From: Pseudomonas asplenii
GTDB lineage: Bacteria > Pseudomonadota > Gammaproteobacteria > Pseudomonadales > Pseudomonadaceae
Reading direction: 5' to 3'
Assembly: GCF_001293465.1 (NCBI RefSeq)
Contig: NZ_JSYZ01000023.1
Coordinates: forward strand, 20,386 to 84,385
DNA length: 64,000 bases
Shown: in pieces, positions 7,939 to 15,895 of the stretch
Layout: each line of letters begins with the position of its first letter
Position numbering within the stretch: position 1 is the stretch's first letter
Notes under the pieces: model-generated
The model's input: only the letters and a program-made list of their open reading frames with translations
Databases searched by the model: none
Told to the model about the DNA's origin: nothing
Position numbers and translations under genes: made by a program

Positions 7939-8702
7939 AACACGCCCGTATCCAGTTCGAAGGCGCCGTGCATGCGGTGCTGGTCGACGCTGACCACAGC
8001 GTGCGCCTGGAAGACGGCCGCGTGCTCGGCGAGCAGCAGGTCACCTGGCTGCCACCGGCCACCGGCAACATGTTCGCCCTGGGCCTGAACTACGCCGACC
8101 ACGCCCGCGAGTTGGCCTTCACCCCGCCGACCGAGCCGCTGGCGTTCATCAAGTCGCCGGGCACCTACACCGGCCACAACCAGCAGACCTGGCGCCCGGA
8201 CGGCGTGACCTACATGCACTACGAGTGCGAGCTGGTCGCGGTGATCGGCAAACCGGCGAAGAACGTCAAGCGCGAGGACGCCCTGCAGTACCTGGCCGGC
8301 TACACCGTGTGCAACGACTACGCCATCCGCGACTACCTGGAAAACTACTACCGCCCCAACCTGCGGGTGAAGAACCGCGACGCCACCACCCCGGTCGGCC
8401 CGTGGATCGTCGATGTCGCCGATGTGCCGGACCCGTCGAACCTGAAACTGCGCACCTGGATCAACGGTGAACTGAAACAGGAAGGCACCACTGCGGACAT
8501 GATCTTCGACATCCCGTACCTGATCGAATACTTCTCCAGCTTCATGACCCTGCAGCCGGGCGACATGATCGCCACCGGCACGCCGGAGGGCCTGGCCGAC
8601 GTGGTGCCGGGCGATGAAGTGGTGGTGGAAGTGGAAGGCGTGGGCCGCCTGGTCAATCGAATCGTCAGTGAAACTGACTTCTTCAAGAACAACAAGGCAT
8701 GA
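7935..8702 (+). CDS. hpaG2: HpaG2: FAH-family isomerase/decarboxylase subunit, C-terminal half equivalent
   Basis: The 255-residue product matches the C-terminal half of enterobacterial HpaG. It contains GLNYADHARELAF and the metal-binding HYECELVAVIGK motif with Glu97 and Glu99, followed by YTVCNDYAIRDYLENYYRPN and MIATGTPEGLADVVPGDEV. It acts in the cytosol on the product of the HpaE/HpaF steps, removing CO2 and isomerising the dienoate. The start is fixed by the ATGA overlap with hpaG1 and by family length; a longer open frame upstream is an artefact of overlap. It overlaps hpaE in turn by four bases. Confidence 0.93.
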   Translation: MKHARIQFEGAVHAVLVDADHSVRLEDGRVLGEQQVTWLPPATGNMFALGLNYADHARELAFTPPTEPLAFIKSPGTYTGHNQQTWRPDGVTYMHYECELVAVIGKPAKNVKREDALQYLAGYTVCNDYAIRDYLENYYRPNLRVKNRDATTPVGPWIVDVADVPDPSNLKLRTWINGELKQEGTTADMIFDIPYLIEYFSSFMTLQPGDMIATGTPEGLADVVPGDEVVVEVEGVGRLVNRIVSETDFFKNNKA

Positions 8703-10168
8703 GCAGCATGATCAAGCACTGGATCAACGGCCGTGAGGTCGAGAGCAAAGACACCTTCATCAACTACAACCCGGCCACCGGCGAAGCGATCGGTGAAGTC
8801 GCCAGCGGCGGCGCCGAGGAAGTCGCCCAGGCCGTGGCTGCGGCCAAGGAAGCCTTTCCGAAGTGGGCCAACACCCCGGCCAAGGAACGCGCCCGGCTGA
8901 TGCGCAAGCTCGGGGAGCTGATCGACCAGAACGTGCCGCATCTGGCCGAGCTGGAGACCCTGGACACCGGCCTGCCGATCCACCAGACCAGGAACGTGCT
9001 GATTCCACGCGCCTCGCACAACTTCGATTTCTTCGCCGAAGTCTGCACCCGCATGGATGGCCACACCTACCCGGTCGACGACCAGATGCTCAACTACACC
9101 CTGTACCAGCCAGTGGGTGTCTGTGGCCTGGTGTCGCCGTGGAACGTGCCGTTCATGACCGCCACCTGGAAGACCGCGCCCTGCCTGGCGCTGGGCAACA
9201 CTGCGGTGCTGAAGATGTCCGAGCTGTCGCCGCTGACCGCCAACGAGCTGGGCCGCCTGGCGGTCGAGGCCGGCATTCCCAACGGTGTGCTGAACGTGAT
9301 CCAGGGCTACGGCGCGACCGCCGGCGACGCGCTGGTGCGTCACCCGGACGTGCGGGCGATCTCCTTCACCGGCGGCACCGCCACCGGCAGGAAGATCATG
9401 CAGACCGCGGGCCTGAAGAAGTACTCCATGGAACTGGGCGGCAAGTCGCCCGTGCTGATCTTCGAAGACGCCGATCTGGAACGTGCACTGGACGCCGCGC
9501 TGTTCACCATCTTCTCGCTCAACGGCGAGCGTTGCACCGCCGGCAGCCGGATCTTCATCCAGGAAAGCGTCTACCCGCAATTCGTCACCGAGTTCGCTGC
9601 GCGGGCCAAACGCCTGATCGTCGGTGACCCGACCGATCCGAAGACCCAGGTCGGCTCGATGATCACCCAGCAGCACTACGACAAGGTCACCGGCTACATC
9701 CGCATCGGCATCGAGGAAGGCGCCACCCTGCTCGCCGGTGGCCTGGAGCGCCCGGCCAACCTGCCGGCGCACCTGGCAAAAGGTCAGTTCATCCAGCCGA
9801 CCGTGTTCGCCGACGTGAACAACAGCATGCGCATCGCCCAGGAAGAGATTTTCGGCCCGGTGGTCTGCCTGATCCCGTTCAAGGACGAAGCCGAAGCGCT
9901 CAAACTGGCCAACGACACCGAGTACGGCCTGGCCTCCTACATCTGGACCCAGGACATCGGCAAGGCTCACCGCCTGGCCCGCGGCATCGAGGCCGGTATG
10001 GTGTTCATCAACAGCCAGAACGTACGCGACCTGCGTCAGCCGTTCGGCGGTGTGAAAGGCTCGGGCACCGGCCGCGAAGGCGGCCAGTACAGCTTCGAGG
10101 TGTTCGCCGAGATCAAGAACGTGTGCATCTCCATGGGCAGCCACCACATCCCGCGCTGGGGCGTGTAA
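8699..10168 (+). CDS. hpaE: 5-carboxymethyl-2-hydroxymuconate semialdehyde dehydrogenase
   Basis: The 489-residue protein is an NAD-dependent aldehyde dehydrogenase of the size of known HpaE. The general-base glutamate is Glu245 in MELGGKSPVLIF and the catalytic cysteine is Cys279 in NGERCTAGSR. It oxidises the semialdehyde formed by HpaD ring cleavage to 5-carboxymethyl-2-hydroxymuconate. The start overlaps the stop of hpaG2 (ATGA), and the operon context removes doubt about the substrate. A GC-rich hairpin follows the stop codon before hpaD. Confidence 0.95.
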   Translation: MSSMIKHWINGREVESKDTFINYNPATGEAIGEVASGGAEEVAQAVAAAKEAFPKWANTPAKERARLMRKLGELIDQNVPHLAELETLDTGLPIHQTRNVLIPRASHNFDFFAEVCTRMDGHTYPVDDQMLNYTLYQPVGVCGLVSPWNVPFMTATWKTAPCLALGNTAVLKMSELSPLTANELGRLAVEAGIPNGVLNVIQGYGATAGDALVRHPDVRAISFTGGTATGRKIMQTAGLKKYSMELGGKSPVLIFEDADLERALDAALFTIFSLNGERCTAGSRIFIQESVYPQFVTEFAARAKRLIVGDPTDPKTQVGSMITQQHYDKVTGYIRIGIEEGATLLAGGLERPANLPAHLAKGQFIQPTVFADVNNSMRIAQEEIFGPVVCLIPFKDEAEALKLANDTEYGLASYIWTQDIGKAHRLARGIEAGMVFINSQNVRDLRQPFGGVKGSGTGREGGQYSFEVFAEIKNVCISMGSHHIPRWGV

Positions 10169-10180
10169 CTTGATCCTGCT

Positions 10181-10201
10181 GGAGCCGGCCCGGCCGGCTC
10201 C
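10181..10201. terminator. Intercistronic GC hairpin between hpaE and hpaD
   Basis: GGAGCCGGCC at 10181-10190 is followed by its perfect inverted copy GGCCGGCTCC at 10192-10201. No T-run follows, so it is more likely an mRNA processing or attenuating hairpin inside the operon than a full terminator. The CCGGCTCCTAC edge resembles a single REP half-element. Confidence 0.5.
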
Positions 10202-10248
10202 TACCGCCGACGCGGGCCTACAACAACAATCAACTACCGGAGAACCCC

Positions 10249-11172
10249 ATGGGCAAGCTCGCTCTGGCCGCCAAGATCACCCACGTGCCGTCCATGTACC
10301 TGTCCGAACTGCCCGGCCCACGCCAGGGCTTCCGCCAGGCCGCCATCGACGGGCATCACGAGATCAGCCGACGCTGCCGCGAACTGGGCGTGGACACCAT
10401 CGTCGTGTTCGACACCCACTGGCTGGTCAACGCCAACTACCACGTGCTCTGCAGCCCGCACTTCGAGGGCGTCTACACCAGCAACGAGCTGCCGCACTTC
10501 ATCAGCAACATGCCCTACGCCTTTCCCGGCAACAGTGAACTGGGCAAGCTGCTGGCCGACACCTGCAACCGCTTCGGGGTCGAGACCATGGCCCACCACG
10601 CCACCACCCTGGGCCCGGAATACGGCACGCTGGTGCCGATGCGCTACATGAACCAGGACCAGCATTTCAAGGTGGTCTCGGTCTCGGCCCTGTGCACCTC
10701 GCACTTCCTCGCCGACAGCGCGCGCCTGGGCTGGGCCATGCGCAAGGCGGTCGAGGACCACTACGACGGTACCGTGGCGTTTCTCGCCAGCGGCTCGCTG
10801 TCCCATCGCTTTGCCCAGAACGGCCAGGCGCCGGATTTCGCCACCAAGGTCTGGAGCCCGTTCCTGGAAACCCTGGACAACCGCGTGGTGAAAATGTGGG
10901 AAGACGCCGAATGGGCGGACTTCTGCGCGATGCTCCCGGAATACGCCGCCAAGGGCCACGGCGAAGGTTTCATGCATGACACGGCGATGCTGCTCGGTGC
11001 ACTCGGCTGGTCGGCCTATGACGGCCATGTCGAAGTGCTGACCCCGTACTTCGGCTCCTCCGGCACCGGGCAGATCAACGCCCTGTTCCCGGTCACGCCC
11101 CAGGACGGTTCGGCGATCCCCGCCGCCCAGGCCTCCAACCCCGCGTCGGTCGGCCTTGCCAACCGCCTTTGA
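10249..11172 (+). CDS. hpaD: 3,4-dihydroxyphenylacetate 2,3-dioxygenase
   Basis: The 307-residue protein is a class III (LigB-type) extradiol dioxygenase. It begins LALAAKITHVPSMYLSELPG and carries a conserved VVFDTHWLVN block, as in HpaD proteins, which open homoprotocatechuate by proximal extradiol cleavage with Fe(II) and O2. Candidate metal-binding residues sit in the N-terminal ITHVPS segment and the DTHW motif. It lies 80 bases downstream of hpaE, with a CGGAG ribosome site before the ATG. It is slightly longer than the enterobacterial enzyme (about 283), mainly at the C-terminus. Confidence 0.94.
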   Translation: MGKLALAAKITHVPSMYLSELPGPRQGFRQAAIDGHHEISRRCRELGVDTIVVFDTHWLVNANYHVLCSPHFEGVYTSNELPHFISNMPYAFPGNSELGKLLADTCNRFGVETMAHHATTLGPEYGTLVPMRYMNQDQHFKVVSVSALCTSHFLADSARLGWAMRKAVEDHYDGTVAFLASGSLSHRFAQNGQAPDFATKVWSPFLETLDNRVVKMWEDAEWADFCAMLPEYAAKGHGEGFMHDTAMLLGALGWSAYDGHVEVLTPYFGSSGTGQINALFPVTPQDGSAIPAAQASNPASVGLANRL

Positions 11173-11187
11173 CTCCAGGAGCCGCTC

Positions 11188-11598
11188 ATGCCCCATCTGG
11201 TATTGCTCTACACCCCGGACCTTGAGGCCGAGGCCGATATCCCGTCGCTGTGCCGACGCCTGGCCGACACCATGCTCCAGGCCCGCGACGAAAGCGGCAA
11301 GGCGGTGTTTCCCACCGGCGGCACCCGGGTGCTGGCCTACCCCGCCGCGCATTGCGCGGTGGCCGACGGCCGGGGTGACTACGGCTTTCTCTACGCCAAC
11401 CTGCGCATGGGCCAAGGGCGCAGCCGGGCCGTGCACAGTGCGGTCGGCGACAGCCTGCTGGCGGTGCTGAAGGAAGTCCTGGACCCGCTGGTAAAGCGAC
11501 GACCGATCGGCATCACCCTGCAGATCGACGAAAGCCAGGCCCAGGTCTACGACGGCAAGCACAGCAGCCTGCACCCGCTGTTCAACGGCCGCGCCTGA
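11188..11598 (+). CDS. hpaF: 5-carboxymethyl-2-hydroxymuconate delta-isomerase
   Basis: The 136-residue product begins MPHLVLLYTPDLE and contains RMGQGRSRAVHSAVGD, matching the CHM isomerase family, whose N-terminal proline (Pro2 after Met removal) is catalytic, as in 4-oxalocrotonate tautomerase. It ketonises the HpaE product. AGGAG lies just upstream, and the gene follows hpaD by 15 bases in the same operon. Confidence 0.93.
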   Translation: MPHLVLLYTPDLEAEADIPSLCRRLADTMLQARDESGKAVFPTGGTRVLAYPAAHCAVADGRGDYGFLYANLRMGQGRSRAVHSAVGDSLLAVLKEVLDPLVKRRPIGITLQIDESQAQVYDGKHSSLHPLFNGRA

Positions 11599-11634
11599 GC
11601 CCATCCCGTCTCATCCCATAAAAAGTACAAGACC

Positions 11635-12942
11635 ATGAGCACGCCCCACTCCGCCTCGACCCTGTGCGCGGCACAGGACCCTGCTGCCAGCGCTCACCGC
11701 CAGGTGACCTGGCGACTGATTCCACTGCTGCTGGTGTGCTACCTGTTCGCGCACCTGGACCGGATCAATATCGGCTTCGCCAAGATGCAGATGGCCGCCG
11801 ACCTGCACCTGAGCGATACGGTCTACGGCCTGGGTGCCGGGCTGTTCTTCATTGCCTACGCGCTGTTCGGCGTGCCGAGCAACCTGGCGCTGGAGCGGAT
11901 CGGGCCACGGCGCTGGATCGCCACGCTGATGGTGGTGTGGGGCGCGCTGTCGACCAGCATGCTGCTGATCGACAGCAGCGGCGTGTTCTACCTGTTGCGC
12001 TTTGCCCTGGGGGCGGCCGAGGCCGGCTTCTTCCCAGGCATTCTGGTGTACCTCAACCGTTGGTATCCGGCCGGGCGCCGGGCGCAGGTGACCGCGCTGT
12101 TCGCGATTGCCGTGCCCCTGGCGGGCGTGGTCGGCGGACCGCTGTCCGGTGCCATTCTCAGCCTCATGCACAACACCGCCGGCCTGGCCGGCTGGCAATG
12201 GATGTTCCTGCTTGAGGGCGCGCCGGTGATCCTGCTCGGCCTGCTGGTGCTGGCGGTGCTGCCGGAGCATTTCGAAAGCGTGGCCTGGCTCGACGACGGG
12301 CAGAAAGCCGCCCTGCGCGAGGCATTCGGCCGCGAGGAACAGCGCAAGGTGGTCACCTCCTTCGCCGGCCTGCTGGCGAACCGGGCGATCTGGCTGCTGG
12401 TGGCGATCTATTGCGCGGTGATGCTGGCGGTCAACACCCTGGCGTTCTGGATGCCGAGCCTGATCCATGGCGCCGGCATCGGCAACGACGCCAGCGTCGG
12501 CCTGCTCAGCGCACTGCCGTACCTGATCGGCTGCGTGTTCATGCTCGCCTGCGGCCGCTCTTCGGACCGTCGCCGGGAGCGCCGCTGGCACCTGTGCGTG
12601 CCGCTGCTGATGGCCGCCTTCGGCATCGCCCTGGCCGGCCTCGCACCGGAGCAGCCGCTACCGGTGATGGCCGGGCTGATCATCGCCGGCATGGGCGCCA
12701 GCGCCGCTCTGCCGATGTTCTGGCAACTGCCGCCGGCCTACCTCAATGACCGGACCCAAGGCACCGGCATCGCCCTGATCAGTTCCCTGGGCAGCATCGC
12801 CTCGTTCCTCACCCCCTACTTCATCGGCTGGATGCGCGACACCACCCACAGCCCGAGCCTGGCCCTGCACATCCTGGCCCTGTTCATCGTCTTCGGCGGC
12901 CTGCTGGTGCTGCGCACCCGGGCCGCCACCGTCAACCCTTGA
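11635..12942 (+). CDS. hpaX: 4-hydroxyphenylacetate permease (MFS)
   Basis: The 435-residue protein has about twelve hydrophobic segments and the MFS anion:cation symporter signature FAHLDRINIGFAKMQMAADL in its first transmembrane region. Its position between hpaF and hpaH matches HpaX, the HPA uptake permease of enterobacteria. The ribosome site is weak (aaaaagtac), and the stop lies 14 bases before the hpaH start. The substrate is inferred from context. Confidence 0.9.
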   Translation: MSTPHSASTLCAAQDPAASAHRQVTWRLIPLLLVCYLFAHLDRINIGFAKMQMAADLHLSDTVYGLGAGLFFIAYALFGVPSNLALERIGPRRWIATLMVVWGALSTSMLLIDSSGVFYLLRFALGAAEAGFFPGILVYLNRWYPAGRRAQVTALFAIAVPLAGVVGGPLSGAILSLMHNTAGLAGWQWMFLLEGAPVILLGLLVLAVLPEHFESVAWLDDGQKAALREAFGREEQRKVVTSFAGLLANRAIWLLVAIYCAVMLAVNTLAFWMPSLIHGAGIGNDASVGLLSALPYLIGCVFMLACGRSSDRRRERRWHLCVPLLMAAFGIALAGLAPEQPLPVMAGLIIAGMGASAALPMFWQLPPAYLNDRTQGTGIALISSLGSIASFLTPYFIGWMRDTTHSPSLALHILALFIVFGGLLVLRTRAATVNP

Positions 12943-12956
12943 AAGAGATTGCCTCC

Positions 12957-13760
12957 ATGCTCGACTCCACCTTGATCCAGCAAGCCGCCGCCCGCCTCGA
13001 CCAGGCCGAACGTTCGCGCGAACAGGTCCGCCAGTTCTCGCTCGACCACCCCGGCATCACCATCGAGGACGCCTACGCGATCCAGCGCGCCTGGGTCGCG
13101 AAAAAGATCGAAGGCGGCCGCAAGCTGGTCGGCCACAAGATCGGCCTGACCTCGCGTGCCATGCAGGTGTCGTCGAACATCACCGAGCCGGACTACGGCG
13201 CGTTGCTCGACGACATGTTCTTCGACGAAGGCAGCGACATTCCCTTCGAGCGCTTCATCGTCCCGCGGGTCGAAGTGGAGCTGGCGTTCATCCTCGGCAA
13301 GCCGCTCAAGGGCCCCAACTGCACAGTGTTCGACGTGCTCGACGCCACCGAGTGGGTGATCCCCGCCCTGGAAATCATCGATGCGCGCATCCAGCAGATC
13401 GACCCGCAGACCAAGGCCACGCGCAAGGTCTTCGACACCATCTCCGACAACGCCGCCAACGCCGGCGTGGTCATGGGTGGCCGCGCCGTACGACCGACCG
13501 ACATCGATCTGCGCAAGGTGCCGGCGGTGCTGTACCGCAATGGCGTGATCGAGGAATCCGGCGTCAGCGCCGCGGTGCTCAACCACCCGGCCAAGGGCGT
13601 GGCGTGGCTGGCGAACAAGCTGGCACCGTACGACGTCACTCTGCTGCCTGGACAGATCATCCTCGGTGGCTCGTTCACCCGTCCGGTCGCCGCCAACCCT
13701 GGCGATACCTTCCACGTCGACTACGACCTGCTCGGCAGCATCGCCTGCCGCTTCGTCTGA
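12957..13760 (+). CDS. hpaH: 2-oxo-hept-4-ene-1,7-dioate hydratase
   Basis: The 267-residue protein equals the E. coli enzyme in length. It carries KLVGHKIGLTSRAMQVSSNI, ITEPDYGALLDDMFF, the metal-site motif PRVEVELAFILGKPL, and a C-terminal GSIACRFV. It hydrates the dienoate produced by HpaG before aldol cleavage. The ATG at 12957 is preferred over an in-frame codon six residues upstream because it gives the family length and has GAAAGAGA upstream. It lies in the plus-strand hpa operon. Confidence 0.94.
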   Translation: MLDSTLIQQAAARLDQAERSREQVRQFSLDHPGITIEDAYAIQRAWVAKKIEGGRKLVGHKIGLTSRAMQVSSNITEPDYGALLDDMFFDEGSDIPFERFIVPRVEVELAFILGKPLKGPNCTVFDVLDATEWVIPALEIIDARIQQIDPQTKATRKVFDTISDNAANAGVVMGGRAVRPTDIDLRKVPAVLYRNGVIEESGVSAAVLNHPAKGVAWLANKLAPYDVTLLPGQIILGGSFTRPVAANPGDTFHVDYDLLGSIACRFV

Positions 13761-13776
13761 ACCGGAGGACACGCTC

Positions 13777-14574
13777 ATGCTGATCAATACCTTCAAGGCT
13801 CGCCTCAAAGCCAGGGAGCCACAGATCGGCCTCTGGCTGGGGCTGGCCGATGCCTACTGCGCGGAACTGGCGGCCAATGCCGGTTTCGACTGGCTGCTGA
13901 TCGACGGCGAACACGCCCCGAACGACCTGCGCAGCCTGCTCGGCCAGTTGCAGGCGATGGCGCCCTACCCGTCACAGCCGATCATCCGCCCGGTCATCGG
14001 CGACACCGCGCTGATCAAGCAGGTGCTGGACATCGGCGCGCAGACCCTGCTGGTGCCGATGGTCGAGACCGCGGAGCAGGCACGGGAACTGGTCCGCGCC
14101 ATCAGCTACCCGCCCAAGGGCATTCGCGGCGTGGGCAGCGCCCTGGCCCGGGCCTCGCGCTGGAACACGCTGCCCGGCTACCTGGACAAGGCCGATGAGC
14201 AGATGTGCCTGCTGGTGCAGATCGAGAACCGCGAGGGCCTGGCCAACCTCGACGAAATCGCTGCGGTCGAGGGCGTGGACGGGGTGTTCATCGGCCCGGC
14301 CGACCTGTCGGCGTCGATGGGCCATCGCGGCAATCCGGGCCATCCGCAAGTGCAGGCGGCGATCGAGGATGCCATCCTGCGGGTGGGCAAGGCTGGCAAG
14401 GCGGCGGGGATTCTGAGTGCGGACGAGACACTGGCTCGACGCTACCTGGCACTGGGCGCACTGTTCGTCGCGGTGGGCGTCGACACCACGGTGCTGATGC
14501 GTGGATTGCAGACGCTGGCGGCGCGTTTCAAGGAAACCGGACAACCCGCAACGTCGGGGGGTGGGGTCTACTGA
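13777..14574 (+). CDS. hpaI: 4-hydroxy-2-oxoheptane-1,7-dioate aldolase
   Basis: The 265-residue product is a class II HpcH/HpaI aldolase. It carries PQIGLWLGLADAYCAELAAN, the FDWLLIDGEHAPND active-site block, and a metal-binding region in VQIENREGLANLDEIAAV. It splits its substrate into pyruvate and succinic semialdehyde, the last step of the pathway. GGAGG precedes the ATG, and the frame open further upstream overlaps hpaH and is not used. It is the last gene of the operon and is followed by a perfect 8-bp hairpin. Confidence 0.94.
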   Translation: MLINTFKARLKAREPQIGLWLGLADAYCAELAANAGFDWLLIDGEHAPNDLRSLLGQLQAMAPYPSQPIIRPVIGDTALIKQVLDIGAQTLLVPMVETAEQARELVRAISYPPKGIRGVGSALARASRWNTLPGYLDKADEQMCLLVQIENREGLANLDEIAAVEGVDGVFIGPADLSASMGHRGNPGHPQVQAAIEDAILRVGKAGKAAGILSADETLARRYLALGALFVAVGVDTTVLMRGLQTLAARFKETGQPATSGGGVY

Positions 14575-14589
14575 CTGTTGGTTTTCCGA

Positions 14590-14612
14590 GGGTGGTGCCA
14601 GTAACACCACCC
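14590..14612 (+). terminator. Hairpin after hpaI
   Basis: GGGTGGTG (14590-14597) and CACCACCC (14605-14612) form a perfect 8-bp stem with a 7-base loop starting 16 bases after the hpaI stop. There is no following T-run, so it may act as a bidirectional or Rho-assisted end between the convergent hpaI and vapC remnant. Confidence 0.5.
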
Positions 14613-14620
14613 AACCCGAC

Positions 14621-14895
14621 TCAAATGGCGTTGTTAGTGACGACAATAAGTCCCTGGGAGCGGGCATGCCCTGCAATCATCTGGTCATAGGGACCAATGG
14701 GCTGTCCAACCCTGGCCAACTCTGCACGAAGCTGGCCAGTGTGTACCGCTGCGGCCTGATCATAAGCCAGCACCTCCAGGCGTGCTGCAAAGCCCTCGAC
14801 ATCAGCCAGGTTGCGCTCAGGGTTCGAGGATTTTTCAGCGCCGTAGATCAGCTCCATCAACGTGACAGTGCTGATGCACGAGCACCTCACCCCTA
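14621..14895 (-). pseudogene. Decayed VapC (PIN-domain) toxin remnant
   Basis: The frame encodes CISTVTLMELIYGAEKSSNP, then RNLADVEGFAARLEVLAYD, and ends GPYDQMIAGHARSQGLIVV plus TNN. This is the core of a VapC RNase toxin. The N-terminal strand with the first catalytic Asp (usually MLDTN) is absent, and the C-terminal 15-20 residues are replaced by two unrelated codons and a stop. Both ends are therefore lost and the toxin should be inactive. No vapB antitoxin gene is visible upstream. It marks a former toxin-antitoxin insertion next to the hpa operon. Confidence 0.75.
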
Positions 14896-14963
14896 ACGAT
14901 TGCCACACACTTTGCCGTATAGCCCTTCCTCCAGCCTTAACAGAATTGAACATCCGCAGCCCA

Positions 14964-14978
14964 TGAGAACCGTTCTCA
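14964..14978. promoter_or_regulatory. Perfect 15-bp dyad upstream of the solute-binding protein gene
   Basis: TGAGAACcGTTCTCA is a perfect 7-bp inverted repeat with one central base, about 80 bases ahead of the GTG start at 15058. The size and symmetry suit an operator for a dimeric repressor. No regulator gene is adjacent, so the binding protein is unknown. Confidence 0.4.
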
Positions 14979-15057
14979 GGGGTTTAGTGTCTATACTCAC
15001 GCTAGCCGTTGAACCATACCCTTCCTTGATCACCCCACAGCTCACCAGGCCCAAGAC

Positions 15058-15807
15058 GTGAAGTATTCGGTACTTGTTGCAGTGCTGTTCTGCCTGCTGC
15101 CCGGCACTCCTGCCAGGGCCGAGCACTATCAGGTCGTCACCGAGGAGTGGGCGCCGTACAACTATCTGGAGAACGGCCAACTTACCGGCATGGCCACGGA
15201 GGTGGTACGGGGCATCATGGCAATGACCGGCGACGAGTTCGACATGATGATGGTGCCCAGCATGCGCGCCACCCGTTCCTTGCAGAACCAGCCCAGGACC
15301 ATCATGTATTCGCTGTTTCGCACGGCGGAGCGCGAGCCCTTGTACAAATGGGTCGGGCCCATCGCGGAGGAATCCATTCATCCCTACCAGTTGGCCAATA
15401 CGCGGCAGCCGGTGACTACCCTGGAGCAACTGATGCAGGCTCCACGCATCACCACCCGGCATGCCGGCCTGATCCCCGACACCCTGCAGGCGCAGGGCTT
15501 CCAGAACCTCGAGAAAAGCGCCACCGGGAGCCAGCAGCTCTATCGCATGCTGCTGGCCGGACGCACCGAGATCGTCGTCGGCGACACCGATGCCGGCGTG
15601 GCCTACTACTGCCGCCAGTTGGGCATCGAGCCCGGCACACTGCGGCAGGTTCCCATCGAGCTGTACCGGTCCTCACTCTACATCGCCTTCAGCCTCGACT
15701 CCGACGACCAGGTGGTCGCCAACTGGGCTCGCGCACTGGAACACATGCGTCAGTCAGGCGAGCTGGAGCGCATCCAGAATCGCTACAGGGCGGCTGCCGG
15801 GCCGTGA
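15058..15807 (+). CDS. Periplasmic solute-binding protein (amino acid-type, SBP_bac_3)
   Basis: The 249-residue protein has a typical signal peptide (hydrophobic core LVAVLFCLLPG, predicted cleavage after Ala21) and a mature domain starting HYQVVTEEWAPYNYLENGQL. This is the pattern of extracellular solute-binding proteins family 3, as is the later GDTDAGVAYYCRQLG segment. No permease or ATPase gene is next to it, so it is an orphan binding protein that may serve a distant transporter or sensor. It starts with GTG and has a weak ribosome site; the signal peptide supports this start. Confidence 0.85.
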   Translation: MKYSVLVAVLFCLLPGTPARAEHYQVVTEEWAPYNYLENGQLTGMATEVVRGIMAMTGDEFDMMMVPSMRATRSLQNQPRTIMYSLFRTAEREPLYKWVGPIAEESIHPYQLANTRQPVTTLEQLMQAPRITTRHAGLIPDTLQAQGFQNLEKSATGSQQLYRMLLAGRTEIVVGDTDAGVAYYCRQLGIEPGTLRQVPIELYRSSLYIAFSLDSDDQVVANWARALEHMRQSGELERIQNRYRAAAGP

Positions 15808-15895
15808 GCGGCACACGGCGCTGCGTGCAGGTGCTTTACCCCCGCCCTGTTCACCCCGCACCATAACGCCTTCGCACTCAAGGAGAACGTCGCGC

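Noticed and set aside
8348..10147. Long minus-strand open frame (about 600 codons) opposite hpaG2/hpaE
   Set aside because: The plus strand encodes unmistakable HpaG2 and HpaE; the antisense frame has no domain.
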